Source: Micromonospora sp. Llam0 | GTDB taxonomy: Bacteria > Actinomycetota > Actinomycetes > Mycobacteriales > Micromonosporaceae | Direction: 5' to 3' | Length of the DNA stretch: 64,000 bases | Assembly: GCF_003751085.1 (NCBI RefSeq) | Contig: NZ_RJJY01000001.1 | Coordinates: forward strand, 2,914,001-2,978,000 | Shown: piece by piece, positions 32,315-41,389 of the stretch | Numbering within the stretch: the stretch's first letter is position 1 | Layout of the letters: every line of letters begins with the position of its first letter | The notes under the pieces: generated by a model | Databases searched by the model: none | What the model saw: the letters and a program-made list of their open reading frames with translations, nothing else | Told to the model about the DNA's origin: nothing | Translations under genes and position numbers: made by a program

Positions 32315-33835
32315 ATGCATCAGCACGGAATCGGCACCTGGCTGTCCAGGCGCCGCCGGACCGCTCCGGACCGGATCGCCCTCGTACACGGCGAGCAGTC
32401 GGCCATCACCTACCGGCAGTTCGCCGACGGGGCGGACCGGATCGCCGCAGTGCTGCGAAACCTCGGTGTCGGCAAGGGAGACTCCGTCGCCTACCTCGGC
32501 GAGAACAGTCCCGAGTTCCTCCAGACGATGTTCGGCACCGCCCAACTGGGAGCCGTGTTCGTACCCGTCAACACCCGGCTCGCGCCGCCCGAGATCGCTC
32601 ACGTCCTCACCGACAGCGGCGCCGTGGTGCTGCTGCACGATCCCGAGTTCGCGCCCCGGCTGGCCCCAGTCGTCGGCACCGTACCGACCCGGCACGTCGT
32701 CGTCACCGGGGCCGGCACCGCGCAACATCCCGGCCTCGACGCGCTGCTGGGAGACGCCGCACCGGGAGACGCCGCAGACGTCACCGCGGACGACCCCGCA
32801 GCGATCATCTACACCTCGGGCACCACCGGCCGGGCCAAGGGCGCGGTGCTGACCCACGGCAACCTGACCTGGGTTGCGATCAATACCATCGTCGACTACG
32901 ACGTCGTCTCCACCGACGTCGCACTGATGATCTCGCCGCTGTTCCACGTCGCGTCGCTGGGCATGGGCGCGCTACCGGTCGTGCTCAAGGGTGCCACGCT
33001 GGTACTGGAGAAACGGTTCGAACCGGGGCGGGCGCTCGCCCAGATCGAGCGGCACCGGGTGACCATGCTCAGTGGGGTGCCGACCACCTACCAGATGATG
33101 GCCGACCACCCGGAATGGGCGTCGACCGACCTGTCGACGCTGACCAAGCTCACCTGTGGCGGGTCGGCCGTCCCGACCCGCATTCTCAACGCCTACGAGG
33201 AACGCGGCCTGTCCTTCTCGCAGGGGTACGGGATGACCGAGACGTCACCGGGTGCCACCGCGCTGTCAGCGGCGATGACCCGGGCGAAGCAGGGCAGCGT
33301 CGGCCTGCCCCACTTCTTCACCGACGTCCGGGTCACCGACGAACGCGGCGAGCCAGCTGCGGCAGGCACCGTCGGCGAAATCGAGATCACCGGCCCGAAC
33401 GTCTTCGCCGGCTATCACCGGCTGCCCGGGGAGACGGCCCGGTCGTTCACCGCGGACGGCTGGTTCCGCAGCGGCGACCTCGGCTATCTGGACGCCGACG
33501 GCTACCTCTACATCGTCGGCCGGCTCAAGGACATGATCATCTCCGGGGGCGAGAACATCTACCCGCCGGAGATCGAACTCCTGCTCGGTGAACTGGACGG
33601 GGTGACCGGGGTCGCGGTCATCGGGGTGCCCGACCCGCAGTGGGGCGAGGTGCCGTGGGCGATCATGACGGTCCGGGAAGGCACCATCGTCGACCTCGAC
33701 GTGGTACGCGACCACCTGGACGGCAAGGTCGCCCGCTACAAGCTGCCCAAGAACGTCGTCATCGTGACCGAGCTGCCCCGGACCGCGTCGGGGAAGGTGC
33801 GGAAGGCCGACCTGCGGGCCCGGTTCGGCGGCTAG
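32315..33835 (+). CDS. Acyl-CoA synthetase (AMP-forming, long-chain fatty-acid/aromatic-acid ligase type)
   Basis: 506 residues. ANL-family motifs are complete: IIYTSGTTGRAKGAVLTH (A3), YGMTETSPG (A5), GWFRSGDLGYLDADGYLYIV (A7), GRLKDMIISGGENIYP (A8) and the catalytic Lys in RTASGKVRKADLR. It activates a carboxylic acid with ATP and CoA, giving the operon its entry step. The ATG at 32315 has CCAGGAGG 6 nt upstream. Its last 77 bp overlap the 3' end of the convergent PaaX-type gene. Confidence 0.93.
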   Translation: MHQHGIGTWLSRRRRTAPDRIALVHGEQSAITYRQFADGADRIAAVLRNLGVGKGDSVAYLGENSPEFLQTMFGTAQLGAVFVPVNTRLAPPEIAHVLTDSGAVVLLHDPEFAPRLAPVVGTVPTRHVVVTGAGTAQHPGLDALLGDAAPGDAADVTADDPAAIIYTSGTTGRAKGAVLTHGNLTWVAINTIVDYDVVSTDVALMISPLFHVASLGMGALPVVLKGATLVLEKRFEPGRALAQIERHRVTMLSGVPTTYQMMADHPEWASTDLSTLTKLTCGGSAVPTRILNAYEERGLSFSQGYGMTETSPGATALSAAMTRAKQGSVGLPHFFTDVRVTDERGEPAAAGTVGEIEITGPNVFAGYHRLPGETARSFTADGWFRSGDLGYLDADGYLYIVGRLKDMIISGGENIYPPEIELLLGELDGVTGVAVIGVPDPQWGEVPWAIMTVREGTIVDLDVVRDHLDGKVARYKLPKNVVIVTELPRTASGKVRKADLRARFGG

Positions 33836-34649
33836 GCCCGGAGCGGGTGGCGAGCGCGGCGAACTCCGCGTCGGACTCGGTGGCCAGCCGCTCGTGCACC
33901 TGCCGGTACACCTGCGTCGATCTCGTCGCCGGCCAGTCGTCGTCCATGAACTCGCGGGGCAGTCTCGGGTCGACCCGCAGCAACGCGAGCCAGTCCGCGA
34001 CGAGCATCGTCCGCACCGTCAGGGCGCTCGGCGCCTGGGTCACCGCACCCGGGTCGTCCCAGACCTCGATGAACGCCAGGTGTTCGCGCCGGATCGCCTC
34101 GATGTCCCACGCCGAGCGGACGCTGTCGGCGATCGGAAAATCCGTGAACTCCCGCGCGTGGAAGGCGATCACCGTGTTCGGCGGCAGATCCTGGCGCAGC
34201 GGTTCCAGGGAGCCGGCGAGGTCGACCTCGCCGGGTGCCAGCCACAACCCGTCGCGCAGTGGCGCGAAGCCCTCCCAGGTGAGGGTCGACCGCAGCCGGT
34301 GACGGAACGTCCGCTGGCCCTCCGGAATGGTGAAGGTTACCAGCGTCCATCCGGTGCCCTGCGGATCGAACGGGTGCGGGCCGCGGACCCGGTCCGTCGC
34401 CTCGCGCAGGACCGCTGAGCCGTGTCCGGTCAGTGCGAAAGAGATCTCCCGGCCGCTTCTGCTCCGCGCGAGGATGCCGCTGTGGACGAGCCGGTCCAGG
34501 GTGGCCCGGGTCGCCGGGGCGGCGACGCCGGCCCCTTCGAGCACCCCGATCAACGCGCTGGCCCGGATCGGACCCGGATCGTCGTCGACGACGTACTCGC
34601 CGAAGAAGGCGAGCAGCAACTGCTTCGGCTGACGGCTACGCACGGTCAC
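33759..34649 (-). CDS. PaaX-family transcriptional repressor
   Basis: 296 residues. The N-terminal winged helix (about 8-75) is followed by a PaaX-like middle (GWTLVTFTIPEGQRTFRHRL) and C-terminal domain (LVADWLALLRVDPRLPREFM). PaaX proteins sense phenylacetyl-CoA or related acyl-CoAs, so this one may sense the product of the adjacent CoA ligase. The last 25 codons are a Ser/Arg/Pro-rich tail running antisense into the ligase gene, which is odd. It follows the ABC ATPase gene by 28 bp on the same strand and is probably co-transcribed with the importer. GTG start; a second GTG two codons on is possible. Confidence 0.87.
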   Translation of the reverse strand: MTVRSRQPKQLLLAFFGEYVVDDDPGPIRASALIGVLEGAGVAAPATRATLDRLVHSGILARSRSGREISFALTGHGSAVLREATDRVRGPHPFDPQGTGWTLVTFTIPEGQRTFRHRLRSTLTWEGFAPLRDGLWLAPGEVDLAGSLEPLRQDLPPNTVIAFHAREFTDFPIADSVRSAWDIEAIRREHLAFIEVWDDPGAVTQAPSALTVRTMLVADWLALLRVDPRLPREFMDDDWPATRSTQVYRQVHERLATESDAEFAALATRSGPSRRTGPAGRPSAPSPTRSGAARSR

Positions 34650-34677
34650 CCCCCGGACGGATCGATCGACGGTACGA

Positions 34678-35478
34678 TCATGACGCCACGGCCTGCCCCC
34701 GTTTGGCCCGTTGGATCTGGTCGTACACGTGCGTGCGCAGCTGGGTGAAGCGGGGCAGCGCCCGGGTGTTGATCTGGTCGCGGCCCGGTGGCAGGTCGAC
34801 GGTCAGATCCTCCTGCACCCAGGTGGGCGACCTGGACAGCACGAGCACCCGTTCGCCCAGGTAGATCGACTCGTCGATGTCGTGGGTGACGAAGACGATC
34901 GACATGTTGCGCGAGGTGTGCAGCTCACGTACGAGATCCTCCAGGTCAGCCCGGGTCTGGGCGTCCACTGCGGCGAACGGCTCGTCCATGATCAGCACTT
35001 CCGGTTGGTACGCGACGGCGCGCGCGATCGCCACCCGCTGCTGCATCCCACCGGACAGTTGCCACGGGTGGCTACGGGCGGCGTGAGCCAGGCCCACCGC
35101 TTCGAGGGCGTCGGCCACCAGCTTCCCCCGTGCCGCGCTGGACAACCGCTTGTGGCGCAACGGCAACTCGACGTTGCCGCGGACCGTCAGCCATGGATAG
35201 AGGCTGCGGCCGTACTCCTGAAAGACGACGGCCATCGCCGGGCTCGGGCCGGTCACCGGGGCCCCGTGCATCTCGACCCGCCCGCTCGTCGGCCGTAGCA
35301 GACCGGCGAGACACTTCAGCAGGGTCGTCTTGCCACAACCCGACGGCCCCACGACGCAGAGCAGCTCACCGGCGTCCATCGTGAAACTGACGTCACCGAT
35401 CGCCTCGACGTCGCCGTTGGCCGATTCGTAGACCTTGCGCAGGTGCTCCACCTGCAGCAGGACATCGCGGTCAGGCAC
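34678..35478 (-). CDS. ABC transporter ATP-binding protein (NitT/TauT type)
   Basis: 266 residues with Walker A GPSGCGKTT, Q-loop VFQEYGRSLYPWLTV, signature LSGGMQQR, Walker B VLIMDEPFAAVD and FVTHDIDES. The PW after the Q-loop is typical of nitrate/sulfonate/taurine-type importers. The GTG at 35478 overlaps the upstream permease stop by 8 bp and has GGGAGG 6 nt before it. Confidence 0.92.
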   Translation of the reverse strand: MPDRDVLLQVEHLRKVYESANGDVEAIGDVSFTMDAGELLCVVGPSGCGKTTLLKCLAGLLRPTSGRVEMHGAPVTGPSPAMAVVFQEYGRSLYPWLTVRGNVELPLRHKRLSSAARGKLVADALEAVGLAHAARSHPWQLSGGMQQRVAIARAVAYQPEVLIMDEPFAAVDAQTRADLEDLVRELHTSRNMSIVFVTHDIDESIYLGERVLVLSRSPTWVQEDLTVDLPPGRDQINTRALPRFTQLRTHVYDQIQRAKRGQAVAS

Positions 35479-36319
35479 GGTTGACCTCCCTGATTCCGTG
35501 GTACCAGCGCAGCACCCGCCGCTCCACGACACCGAACGTCACGGCGAGCAGGACACCGACGAGACCGAGCAGCAGGATGCCGCTCCACATCTCGGCGATG
35601 AGGTAGTTCCGTTGGAAGTAGGCGATCCGGTACCCGAGACCAGCGGACGAGGCGAACATCTCCGAGATGACCATCAGGATGAGCGCCACCGACAGGCTCT
35701 GCCGCACACCGGCCATGATGCGCGGGCTCGCCGAGGGCAGTACCAGGAACCAGAGCCGCTCCCACCAGGTGACCTGGAACGACTCCGCGGTCTCCGACAT
35801 GACGCTGTCGATCGCCCGGACCCCGTCGATCGTGTTCAGCAGAACGGGCCACAGCGCGCCGGAGACGATCACCACCACCTTCATGGTGTCGGTGATCCCG
35901 AGCAGCAGCATCACGACGGGGATCAGCACGGGCGGCGGGATGGCCCGGAAGAACTCCAGTAGTGGTTCGAGCAGCTCGCGCAGCCAGCCGAACAGACCGA
36001 TGAGGGTGCCGGCGGCGACACCGAGCACGATCGAGGCGAGGATCCCCAGGGCGAGCCGGTACAGGCTCGGCAGCACGTCCTCGACGAACGCCGCGCCGAC
36101 CCAGGTGTCGATGAAGGACTCGCCGATCGCGACCGGCCCGGGGAAGAACCTGTTCGTCGACGAGGTGGACAGCGCACCCCAGAGCACCAGCAACAGGAAC
36201 GGCAGACCGAGCGAGTAGAGGAACCCGCCGACGACACGGCGCCCGACGCCGCGTCGTCGGCGCGGTCGGCCGGTGCCCGGGACGGTCCGGGCGGTCACGG
36301 CGACGGTCCGGGTGCTCAC
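35471..36319 (-). CDS. ABC transporter permease (NitT/TauT, SsuC-like)
   Basis: 282 residues. A basic N-terminal tail of about 35 residues leads into six membrane helices. The coupling segment ESFQVTWWERLWFLVLPSAS is the family EAA loop. The GTG at 36319 overlaps the stop of the other permease by 4 bp. The importer therefore has two different permease subunits rather than a homodimer. Confidence 0.92.
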   Translation of the reverse strand: MSTRTVAVTARTVPGTGRPRRRRGVGRRVVGGFLYSLGLPFLLLVLWGALSTSSTNRFFPGPVAIGESFIDTWVGAAFVEDVLPSLYRLALGILASIVLGVAAGTLIGLFGWLRELLEPLLEFFRAIPPPVLIPVVMLLLGITDTMKVVVIVSGALWPVLLNTIDGVRAIDSVMSETAESFQVTWWERLWFLVLPSASPRIMAGVRQSLSVALILMVISEMFASSAGLGYRIAYFQRNYLIAEMWSGILLLGLVGVLLAVTFGVVERRVLRWYHGIREVNRA

Positions 36320-37116
36320 TGGACCTGCTCCCCTCGTACCGACTGGTGCCACGACAACGATCGGCGCTCGATGAACCGGAAGACCAGGTTGACTCCGAGG
36401 CCGAGCAGCCCGGTGACCACGACGAAGGCGTACAGCCCGGTGGCGTCACCGGCGGACCGGGACAGTTCGATCATCTGGCCCAGGCCCGGATTGCCGATCA
36501 CCATCTCGGCGGTGATGGCGAGGATGAGCGCGACTGCGGCGGCCAGTCGGACGCCGGTCATCAGGTACGGCAGCGCGGTCGGCAGGACGAGATACCACAG
36601 ACGTTCCCGACGGGTCAGGTCGAAGCTGCGAGCGGTGTCCCGGGCGACCGCGTCGACGTCGGCGACGCCGTAGATCATCTGAACGAACACCTGCCAGAAC
36701 GACGCGTAGATGATGATGACGAGGGCGGCCCGCATCTGGATGCCGAACATCAGCACGGCGAGCGGGATGAGGGCAACCGACGGGATCGGGCGCAGGAACT
36801 CGACCATCGTGTGGGTGGCACGGCGCAGGAAGGGCACCAGGCCGACGACCGCGCCCAACGCGACCGCCGCAGCCGTCGCCACCGACAGGCCGATCCCCCA
36901 TGACGTCATGGTGAGCCCGAGCCGACGCCAGAAGGCGAGGTCACGGAACTCCTCGACCAGCCGCACGAGCACATCGGTGACGTACGGCAGGTACTGCGAG
37001 TTGACCAGTCCCAGGGTCGGGACCAGCTGCCAGACGAGGAGGAAACCGAGCAGGCCGACGCCGCCCAGCAGAACCTTGCGCGGCGAACGGGGACGCCGGA
37101 TGGACAACACGTGCAT
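36316..37116 (-). CDS. ABC transporter permease (NitT/TauT, SsuC-like)
   Basis: 266 residues, about six membrane helices, with the coupling loop DTARSFDLTRRERLWYLVLP. It is a paralog of the next permease and probably forms a heterodimer with it. Its start lies 64 bp after the binding-protein gene, and that gap is filled by a very stable hairpin (37134-37175). Confidence 0.92.
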   Translation of the reverse strand: MHVLSIRRPRSPRKVLLGGVGLLGFLLVWQLVPTLGLVNSQYLPYVTDVLVRLVEEFRDLAFWRRLGLTMTSWGIGLSVATAAAVALGAVVGLVPFLRRATHTMVEFLRPIPSVALIPLAVLMFGIQMRAALVIIIYASFWQVFVQMIYGVADVDAVARDTARSFDLTRRERLWYLVLPTALPYLMTGVRLAAAVALILAITAEMVIGNPGLGQMIELSRSAGDATGLYAFVVVTGLLGLGVNLVFRFIERRSLSWHQSVRGEQVQ

Positions 37117-37133
37117 GTCGCTCCCGGGGTGGG

Positions 37134-37175
37134 CGGTCCCGCCCGCTGCGGCGGGCGCCGCAGCGGGCGGGACCG
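37134..37175 (-). terminator. 19-bp perfect hairpin between binding-protein and permease genes
   Basis: Perfect inverted arms at 37134-37152 and 37157-37175 with a GGGC loop (forward strand). It lies between the stop of the binding-protein gene and the first permease of the same operon. Such intercistronic hairpins usually stop most transcripts or protect the upstream mRNA end, so the binding protein is made in excess. Confidence 0.7.
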
Positions 37176-37180
37176 TACGG

Positions 37181-38152
37181 CTACTGCTGCTGGATGAGGC
37201 GGTCGAAGTCCGGCTGCTCGTCCAGCACGCCGTAATCGCCGGCGAGCGTCGCGAGCGTCTCCAGGCTCGCCCGGTCCAGCTCCCAACCGAACTCCGGCAG
37301 CCGGACCGAATCGGCGACCGCCTCGGGGAGCTCGAGGTTGTCCTTGATCGCCTGCCGGACGTCCGCCTCGTTGGCGGGGTCCTGCGCCCACTCGAGCGTC
37401 TCCTGCATCGCCGCCGAGAAGTCGGCGATCAGCTCGGCGTCGGACTCGAGGCTGTCCGCGAGGGTGATCGTGGTCAGGGTCGCCAGACCGGGGATGACCG
37501 CCTGGTAGGGCTCGACGACGACGGCATCGCCGCGGTCCCGCAGCTGGGTGACGAACGGCTCCGGCACCCACGCCGCCTCGATGTTGCCGGCTTCGAGCTG
37601 GGCCGGGACGTCGGGGAAGGCGACCTCGACGAACTCGATCGTCGTCGGATCGCCCCCGTCCTGCTCCACCGCCGCCATGATCGTCACGTCGCCGGCCGCG
37701 CCGAGGCTGTTCACCGCGACCCGACGCCCGGCGAGTTCGGCGGGACGGGTGATGCCGGACGCCGCGGACGCCACCACGGCGTTGATGTCGTCGCCCTCCG
37801 CGTACGAGGACGCGTAGTTGCCGATGAGCACGACGCCGAGGTCCTGCACGTCGGCGCGGAACGGGCCGAACGGCTGGCCGATGGCGAAGTCGATGTCCCC
37901 GTTGATCAGGGCGGGGATCGCCTGGGCGCCGCCCTGCGCGGGCAGCACCTCTACCCCGATGCCCCGCTCGGCGAAGATGCCGGCTTCGATGCCGCCCCAC
38001 AGGGCGGCGGTTTCCGTGATCGGCAGCGCCGCGACCCGGACCTGACGCAGCTCGCCGTCCGACTGGTCGGTCGGGGTCGAGTCCGAGTCGGTGCAGGCGG
38101 TAAGGGCGAACGCCATGGTGGCGATCAGCCCGAAGGTAAATGTCTTCTTCAC
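37181..38152 (-). CDS. ABC transporter substrate-binding lipoprotein (NMT1/SsuA-like)
   Basis: 323 residues. The lipoprotein signal ends FALTAC with Cys20. The mature part is NMT1/THI5-like: AALPITETAALWGGIEAGIF, GRRVAVNSLGAAGDVTI and PEPFVTQL. This class binds sulfonates, nitrate, pyrimidines, riboflavin precursors or aromatic acids; ligand not readable. The GTG at 38152 has GGAAGG 8 nt upstream. The frame extends 66 codons further, but that part lacks a signal-peptide character. Confidence 0.9.
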   Translation of the reverse strand: MKKTFTFGLIATMAFALTACTDSDSTPTDQSDGELRQVRVAALPITETAALWGGIEAGIFAERGIGVEVLPAQGGAQAIPALINGDIDFAIGQPFGPFRADVQDLGVVLIGNYASSYAEGDDINAVVASAASGITRPAELAGRRVAVNSLGAAGDVTIMAAVEQDGGDPTTIEFVEVAFPDVPAQLEAGNIEAAWVPEPFVTQLRDRGDAVVVEPYQAVIPGLATLTTITLADSLESDAELIADFSAAMQETLEWAQDPANEADVRQAIKDNLELPEAVADSVRLPEFGWELDRASLETLATLAGDYGVLDEQPDFDRLIQQQ

Positions 38153-38348
38153 TGACGAGGCCTTCCGGGACGGAGGTCGTGGGGTGCGTCGATCCCGGCA
38201 GTAGGCCCACCCCGCGCAGGTACATGTCGATGTGAGCGGAGTCACCCTGCCGTGGTGGCCATGCTCGACTACGAGGCCGCCAGATGTCAACAAAATCTGA
38301 CGACCGTCACGAAAAAGTTGAATATCGCTGCCTGACAGGTCGCGCCAC

Positions 38349-38388
38349 ACGGCCGCGCCGGACCGGGATCCCGGTCCGGCGCGGCCGT
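38349..38388 (-). terminator. 40-bp perfect palindrome after the DUF1080 gene
   Basis: A perfect self-complementary 40-mer (two 20-nt halves meeting at 38368/38369, centre GGGATCCC) begins 10 nt past the stop codon of the gene ending at 38399. It would form a very stable RNA hairpin and most likely terminates that transcript before the binding-protein gene. Confidence 0.75.
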
Positions 38389-38398
38389 CGCAGTCGGG

Positions 38399-41389
38399 TC
38401 AGCTCAGCGGCTCGACCCAGATGTTGCGGTACTGCACGGCGTTCTGGTGGTCCTGCAACCGGATCGACCCGGTCGCCGGCCCCTCGGGGATGTTGCCGCC
38501 GGTCGGGCCGGTGATGGCGACGTCGTCGTGCACGGTCACACCGTTCCAGACCACGGTAACCCGGGCGTCGGAGGTCTTCTCACCGGCGCTGTCGTAGCGG
38601 GCCGCACGGTAGGTTATGTCGTACGTCTGCCACGTCTCCGGCGGCCTTGCGGCGTTGACATCCGGCGCCTTCTGCAGGTAGATGGCACCCGACTCGTTGT
38701 TGTCGAGGGTCGGGTCCCCGTACGAGTCGAGGACCTGGATCTCGTACCGTTCCTGCAGGTAGACACCGCTGTTGCCACGGTCCTGACCGGTGACCTCCGG
38801 CGGCAGTTGCGGCACCTTGAACTCGACGTGCAGCCGGAAGTCGCCGAACGCCTGCCGGGTACGCAGGTCGCCGCAGCAGACCTCCATCGCCCCGTCACCC
38901 ACCAGTGGCCAGCTCGCCGAGCGCCCGTCGGTGTGCTGCCACTCGGACAGGCTGCCACCGTCGAACAACACGATCCGTTCACCAGGCTTACGGACGGTAA
39001 TCAGATCAAGGTTGACGTGACCGGTGTCGGTGGCGTCGACCCGGTACTGGATCGCGTTGGCGCCGCGGCGCAGGGTGAGCAGTTCCGTCTTGGTGGCCCA
39101 CTCCTTCCAGGTGACGGTGGTGGGCAGGACGGTCTGCCGGACCTTCTCGCCGTTCACGTAGATGCTGACCGTCTTGTCGCCCTGGAACGGGTTCGGACCG
39201 TTGCTGTAGCGCAGCCCCACCTCGTACTCGCCGTTGCGCTTCACCTCGACGTGCACCGTGTTGGCGGCGTTCAACTCGCCGAACCCGGCCACGAAGCCGA
39301 CGCCGGAATGGCCGGCGTGCTCGGTGTCGTACCGGGCACTACCCTGCTGGTAGCCCTCCTCGGCCTCGTAGAAGATCCGGTCCGGCTGCGCCCCCGGGAT
39401 GGCGTTGAGCGTGTACCAGGCCTCGGTGCTCCACAGCTCCTCGCCGTTGGAGGCGGTGAACGAGCGCGGCGAGCGCAGGTGCACCACCCGGCCCTGCTGC
39501 AGGCCGTCGACCATCAACCGGACGGTACGGCGGTCGTTGGAGACGATGACCTCGCGCACACTCAGCGTCTCCTCGTCGACCTTCGGTCCGCCGTACGTGG
39601 GGGTCGGCGCGTAACGCCACTGCTTGATCTGGTAACGCTCGGCGATGTCCTGGATCGTCTCGGTGGACAGCGGCCGGGTGTATTCGATCTTGAAGCCGTT
39701 CGGGGTGGCGCTCATCGACTTCATGTCGAACGTCCGGTTGCCGTTCGGGGTCAGCTTCTGCAGCCCGTACCGCAGCTTGCCGGCCTGGCCCCAGTTGCCG
39801 TCGGCACCGAGCCCACCGACGTAGATCGCCCCGTCCGGGCCGATGGAGACCTCGTTGACCCCGGCCTCCAGCCCCTGGGTGTGCCGGAACACCGCACCCT
39901 GGTACTCGCCGTGCACCTCCTCCAGGTACGCGCGCTGCAGCCCGCCGTACGTGACGTCACCGATCAGGAACTGGTCCCGGTACGGGCCCTTCTTGATCCG
40001 TACCGGGGTGCTCGGCGAGTTGGCGATCTCGTTCTGCGGCAGCCAGAGCGCCGGCTGGCTGACCGGGTTGGCGTCGAACGGCCCGTCCGGGTTGGTGTAG
40101 TGGTTGAAGAACCGGTCCTGCTCGATGTGCACCAGTTTGGAGGCGGGCAGCCAGCCACCCTGGTTGTCGGTGACGAAGAGTTCCTGGTCCCGCCCCCAGC
40201 CGATGCCGTTCGGGGTGCGCAGGCCACCGGCGATGTAGCTGACCTCGCCGGTGCGCCGGTTCACCTTGATGCTGGTGCCCCGGTTGCCGATCGGTTGCGG
40301 GTCGGTGGTGGCGCCGCCGTAGTCGATCGCCACCGAGAGGTTGAGGTAGAAGTGGCCGCCCCGGTAGAGCAGGCCGAAGGCGAACTCGTGGAAGTTGCCC
40401 CCGTACGGCCAACTGGCCACCGTCCGGTACTCGTCGGCGACCTCGTCGCCGTCGGTGTCGCGCAGCTCGGTGAGCTCGTGCTTCTGCGAGACGTAGATGG
40501 TGCCGTCGACCACCGCCAGGCCCATCGGCTCCCGCAGACCGCTGGCGACCTTCTTGTACGTGACCTGCTCGGCGCTGGTTGTCCCGGTGACGTTCTCGAC
40601 GATGTAGACCTCGCCGAGGACCTCCTCACTGCCGCCCCAGGTGGCGATGACCAGCCGACCGTCCTCGGTCCAGTCCATGCCCGAGACCTGCGGCTCGAAC
40701 CCGTCCGGCCGCAGGTCGGTCAGGGTGTAGTCGGGGTGCACCGCGTCCAGCGGAAGCCCGTCGCCGGGGGTGTCGGTGACACCCTGGCACGCCTTGCGGC
40801 CGGGCGCGGTCACCCGGACCACGCCGGCGTCGGTGCTCAGCACGGAGTTGGGCACGACGGCGAAGTCCTCGGTGCCCGGCGGCTGCCAGGACAGGGTGAG
40901 CTCCTGCCCACCGCCGGCCTCGAAGTACTCGACCCGCAACGCGTGGTAACCCTCGGTCAGGGTCACCGCACCGTCCATCGGGGTCGCCCCGTGCAGTCCG
41001 TCGTGGTCGACCACCATCGCGTCGTCGATGTAGAGGCGGGAGCCGTCGTCGCTGAACAGCCGGAACGTGTACGTCCCCGCTGCGCTGATGTGCAGGTTGG
41101 CGAGGGCGTGCGTGACGAAGTTGTCCTCCTGCCCGAAGTCGTCCGCAGTGGACCAGTCGACGACCGGCATCAACTTGTCGACGTTCGGGGTCTGTCCGGG
41201 CTTGAGGGTGCAGATCTCGGTCAGCGGTACGCCGATGTCGTAGGTACGCAGGGTGACGCCCGGTTCCTGCGGGGGCAGGTCGGCGACCTGGGCAGCGGCC
41301 GGCGACGAACCGACGGCGGCCAGTGAAGCGAGCATGACGGTGGCGACGAGTATGGCCGGGCCACGTGTTCTTGGCGGGCGTGGAGACAT
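38399..41389 (-). CDS. Secreted multidomain protein: PA14, beta-propeller, CBM-like, DUF1080
   Basis: 996 residues. After a signal peptide (about 1-35, ending SPAAAQ) come: a PA14-like domain (about 55-180, FRLFSDDGSRLYIDDAMVVD); a sorbosone-dehydrogenase/NHL-type propeller (about 230-545, SGMDWTEDGRLVIATWGG); a linker; a CBM6/35-like domain (about 670-800, RIFYEAEEGYQQGS); and a C-terminal DUF1080 domain (about 805-996, VLFDGGSLSEW...). DUF1080 proteins include 3-keto-disaccharide hydrolases with a concanavalin fold, so extracellular glycan or oxidised-sugar processing is likely. No membrane anchor is visible. The start at 41389 has GGGGGAGGA almost touching the ATG; a start up to 30 codons earlier is possible. 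Confidence 0.87.
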   Translation of the reverse strand: MSPRPPRTRGPAILVATVMLASLAAVGSSPAAAQVADLPPQEPGVTLRTYDIGVPLTEICTLKPGQTPNVDKLMPVVDWSTADDFGQEDNFVTHALANLHISAAGTYTFRLFSDDGSRLYIDDAMVVDHDGLHGATPMDGAVTLTEGYHALRVEYFEAGGGQELTLSWQPPGTEDFAVVPNSVLSTDAGVVRVTAPGRKACQGVTDTPGDGLPLDAVHPDYTLTDLRPDGFEPQVSGMDWTEDGRLVIATWGGSEEVLGEVYIVENVTGTTSAEQVTYKKVASGLREPMGLAVVDGTIYVSQKHELTELRDTDGDEVADEYRTVASWPYGGNFHEFAFGLLYRGGHFYLNLSVAIDYGGATTDPQPIGNRGTSIKVNRRTGEVSYIAGGLRTPNGIGWGRDQELFVTDNQGGWLPASKLVHIEQDRFFNHYTNPDGPFDANPVSQPALWLPQNEIANSPSTPVRIKKGPYRDQFLIGDVTYGGLQRAYLEEVHGEYQGAVFRHTQGLEAGVNEVSIGPDGAIYVGGLGADGNWGQAGKLRYGLQKLTPNGNRTFDMKSMSATPNGFKIEYTRPLSTETIQDIAERYQIKQWRYAPTPTYGGPKVDEETLSVREVIVSNDRRTVRLMVDGLQQGRVVHLRSPRSFTASNGEELWSTEAWYTLNAIPGAQPDRIFYEAEEGYQQGSARYDTEHAGHSGVGFVAGFGELNAANTVHVEVKRNGEYEVGLRYSNGPNPFQGDKTVSIYVNGEKVRQTVLPTTVTWKEWATKTELLTLRRGANAIQYRVDATDTGHVNLDLITVRKPGERIVLFDGGSLSEWQHTDGRSASWPLVGDGAMEVCCGDLRTRQAFGDFRLHVEFKVPQLPPEVTGQDRGNSGVYLQERYEIQVLDSYGDPTLDNNESGAIYLQKAPDVNAARPPETWQTYDITYRAARYDSAGEKTSDARVTVVWNGVTVHDDVAITGPTGGNIPEGPATGSIRLQDHQNAVQYRNIWVEPLS

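Noticed and set aside
38153..38348. Possible riboswitch or leader peptide before the NMT1-like binding-protein gene
   Set aside because: I looked for TPP-, SAM- and cobalamin-type cores and for a Cys-rich leader peptide. No core matches, and the Cys-containing frame has no stop before the gene.
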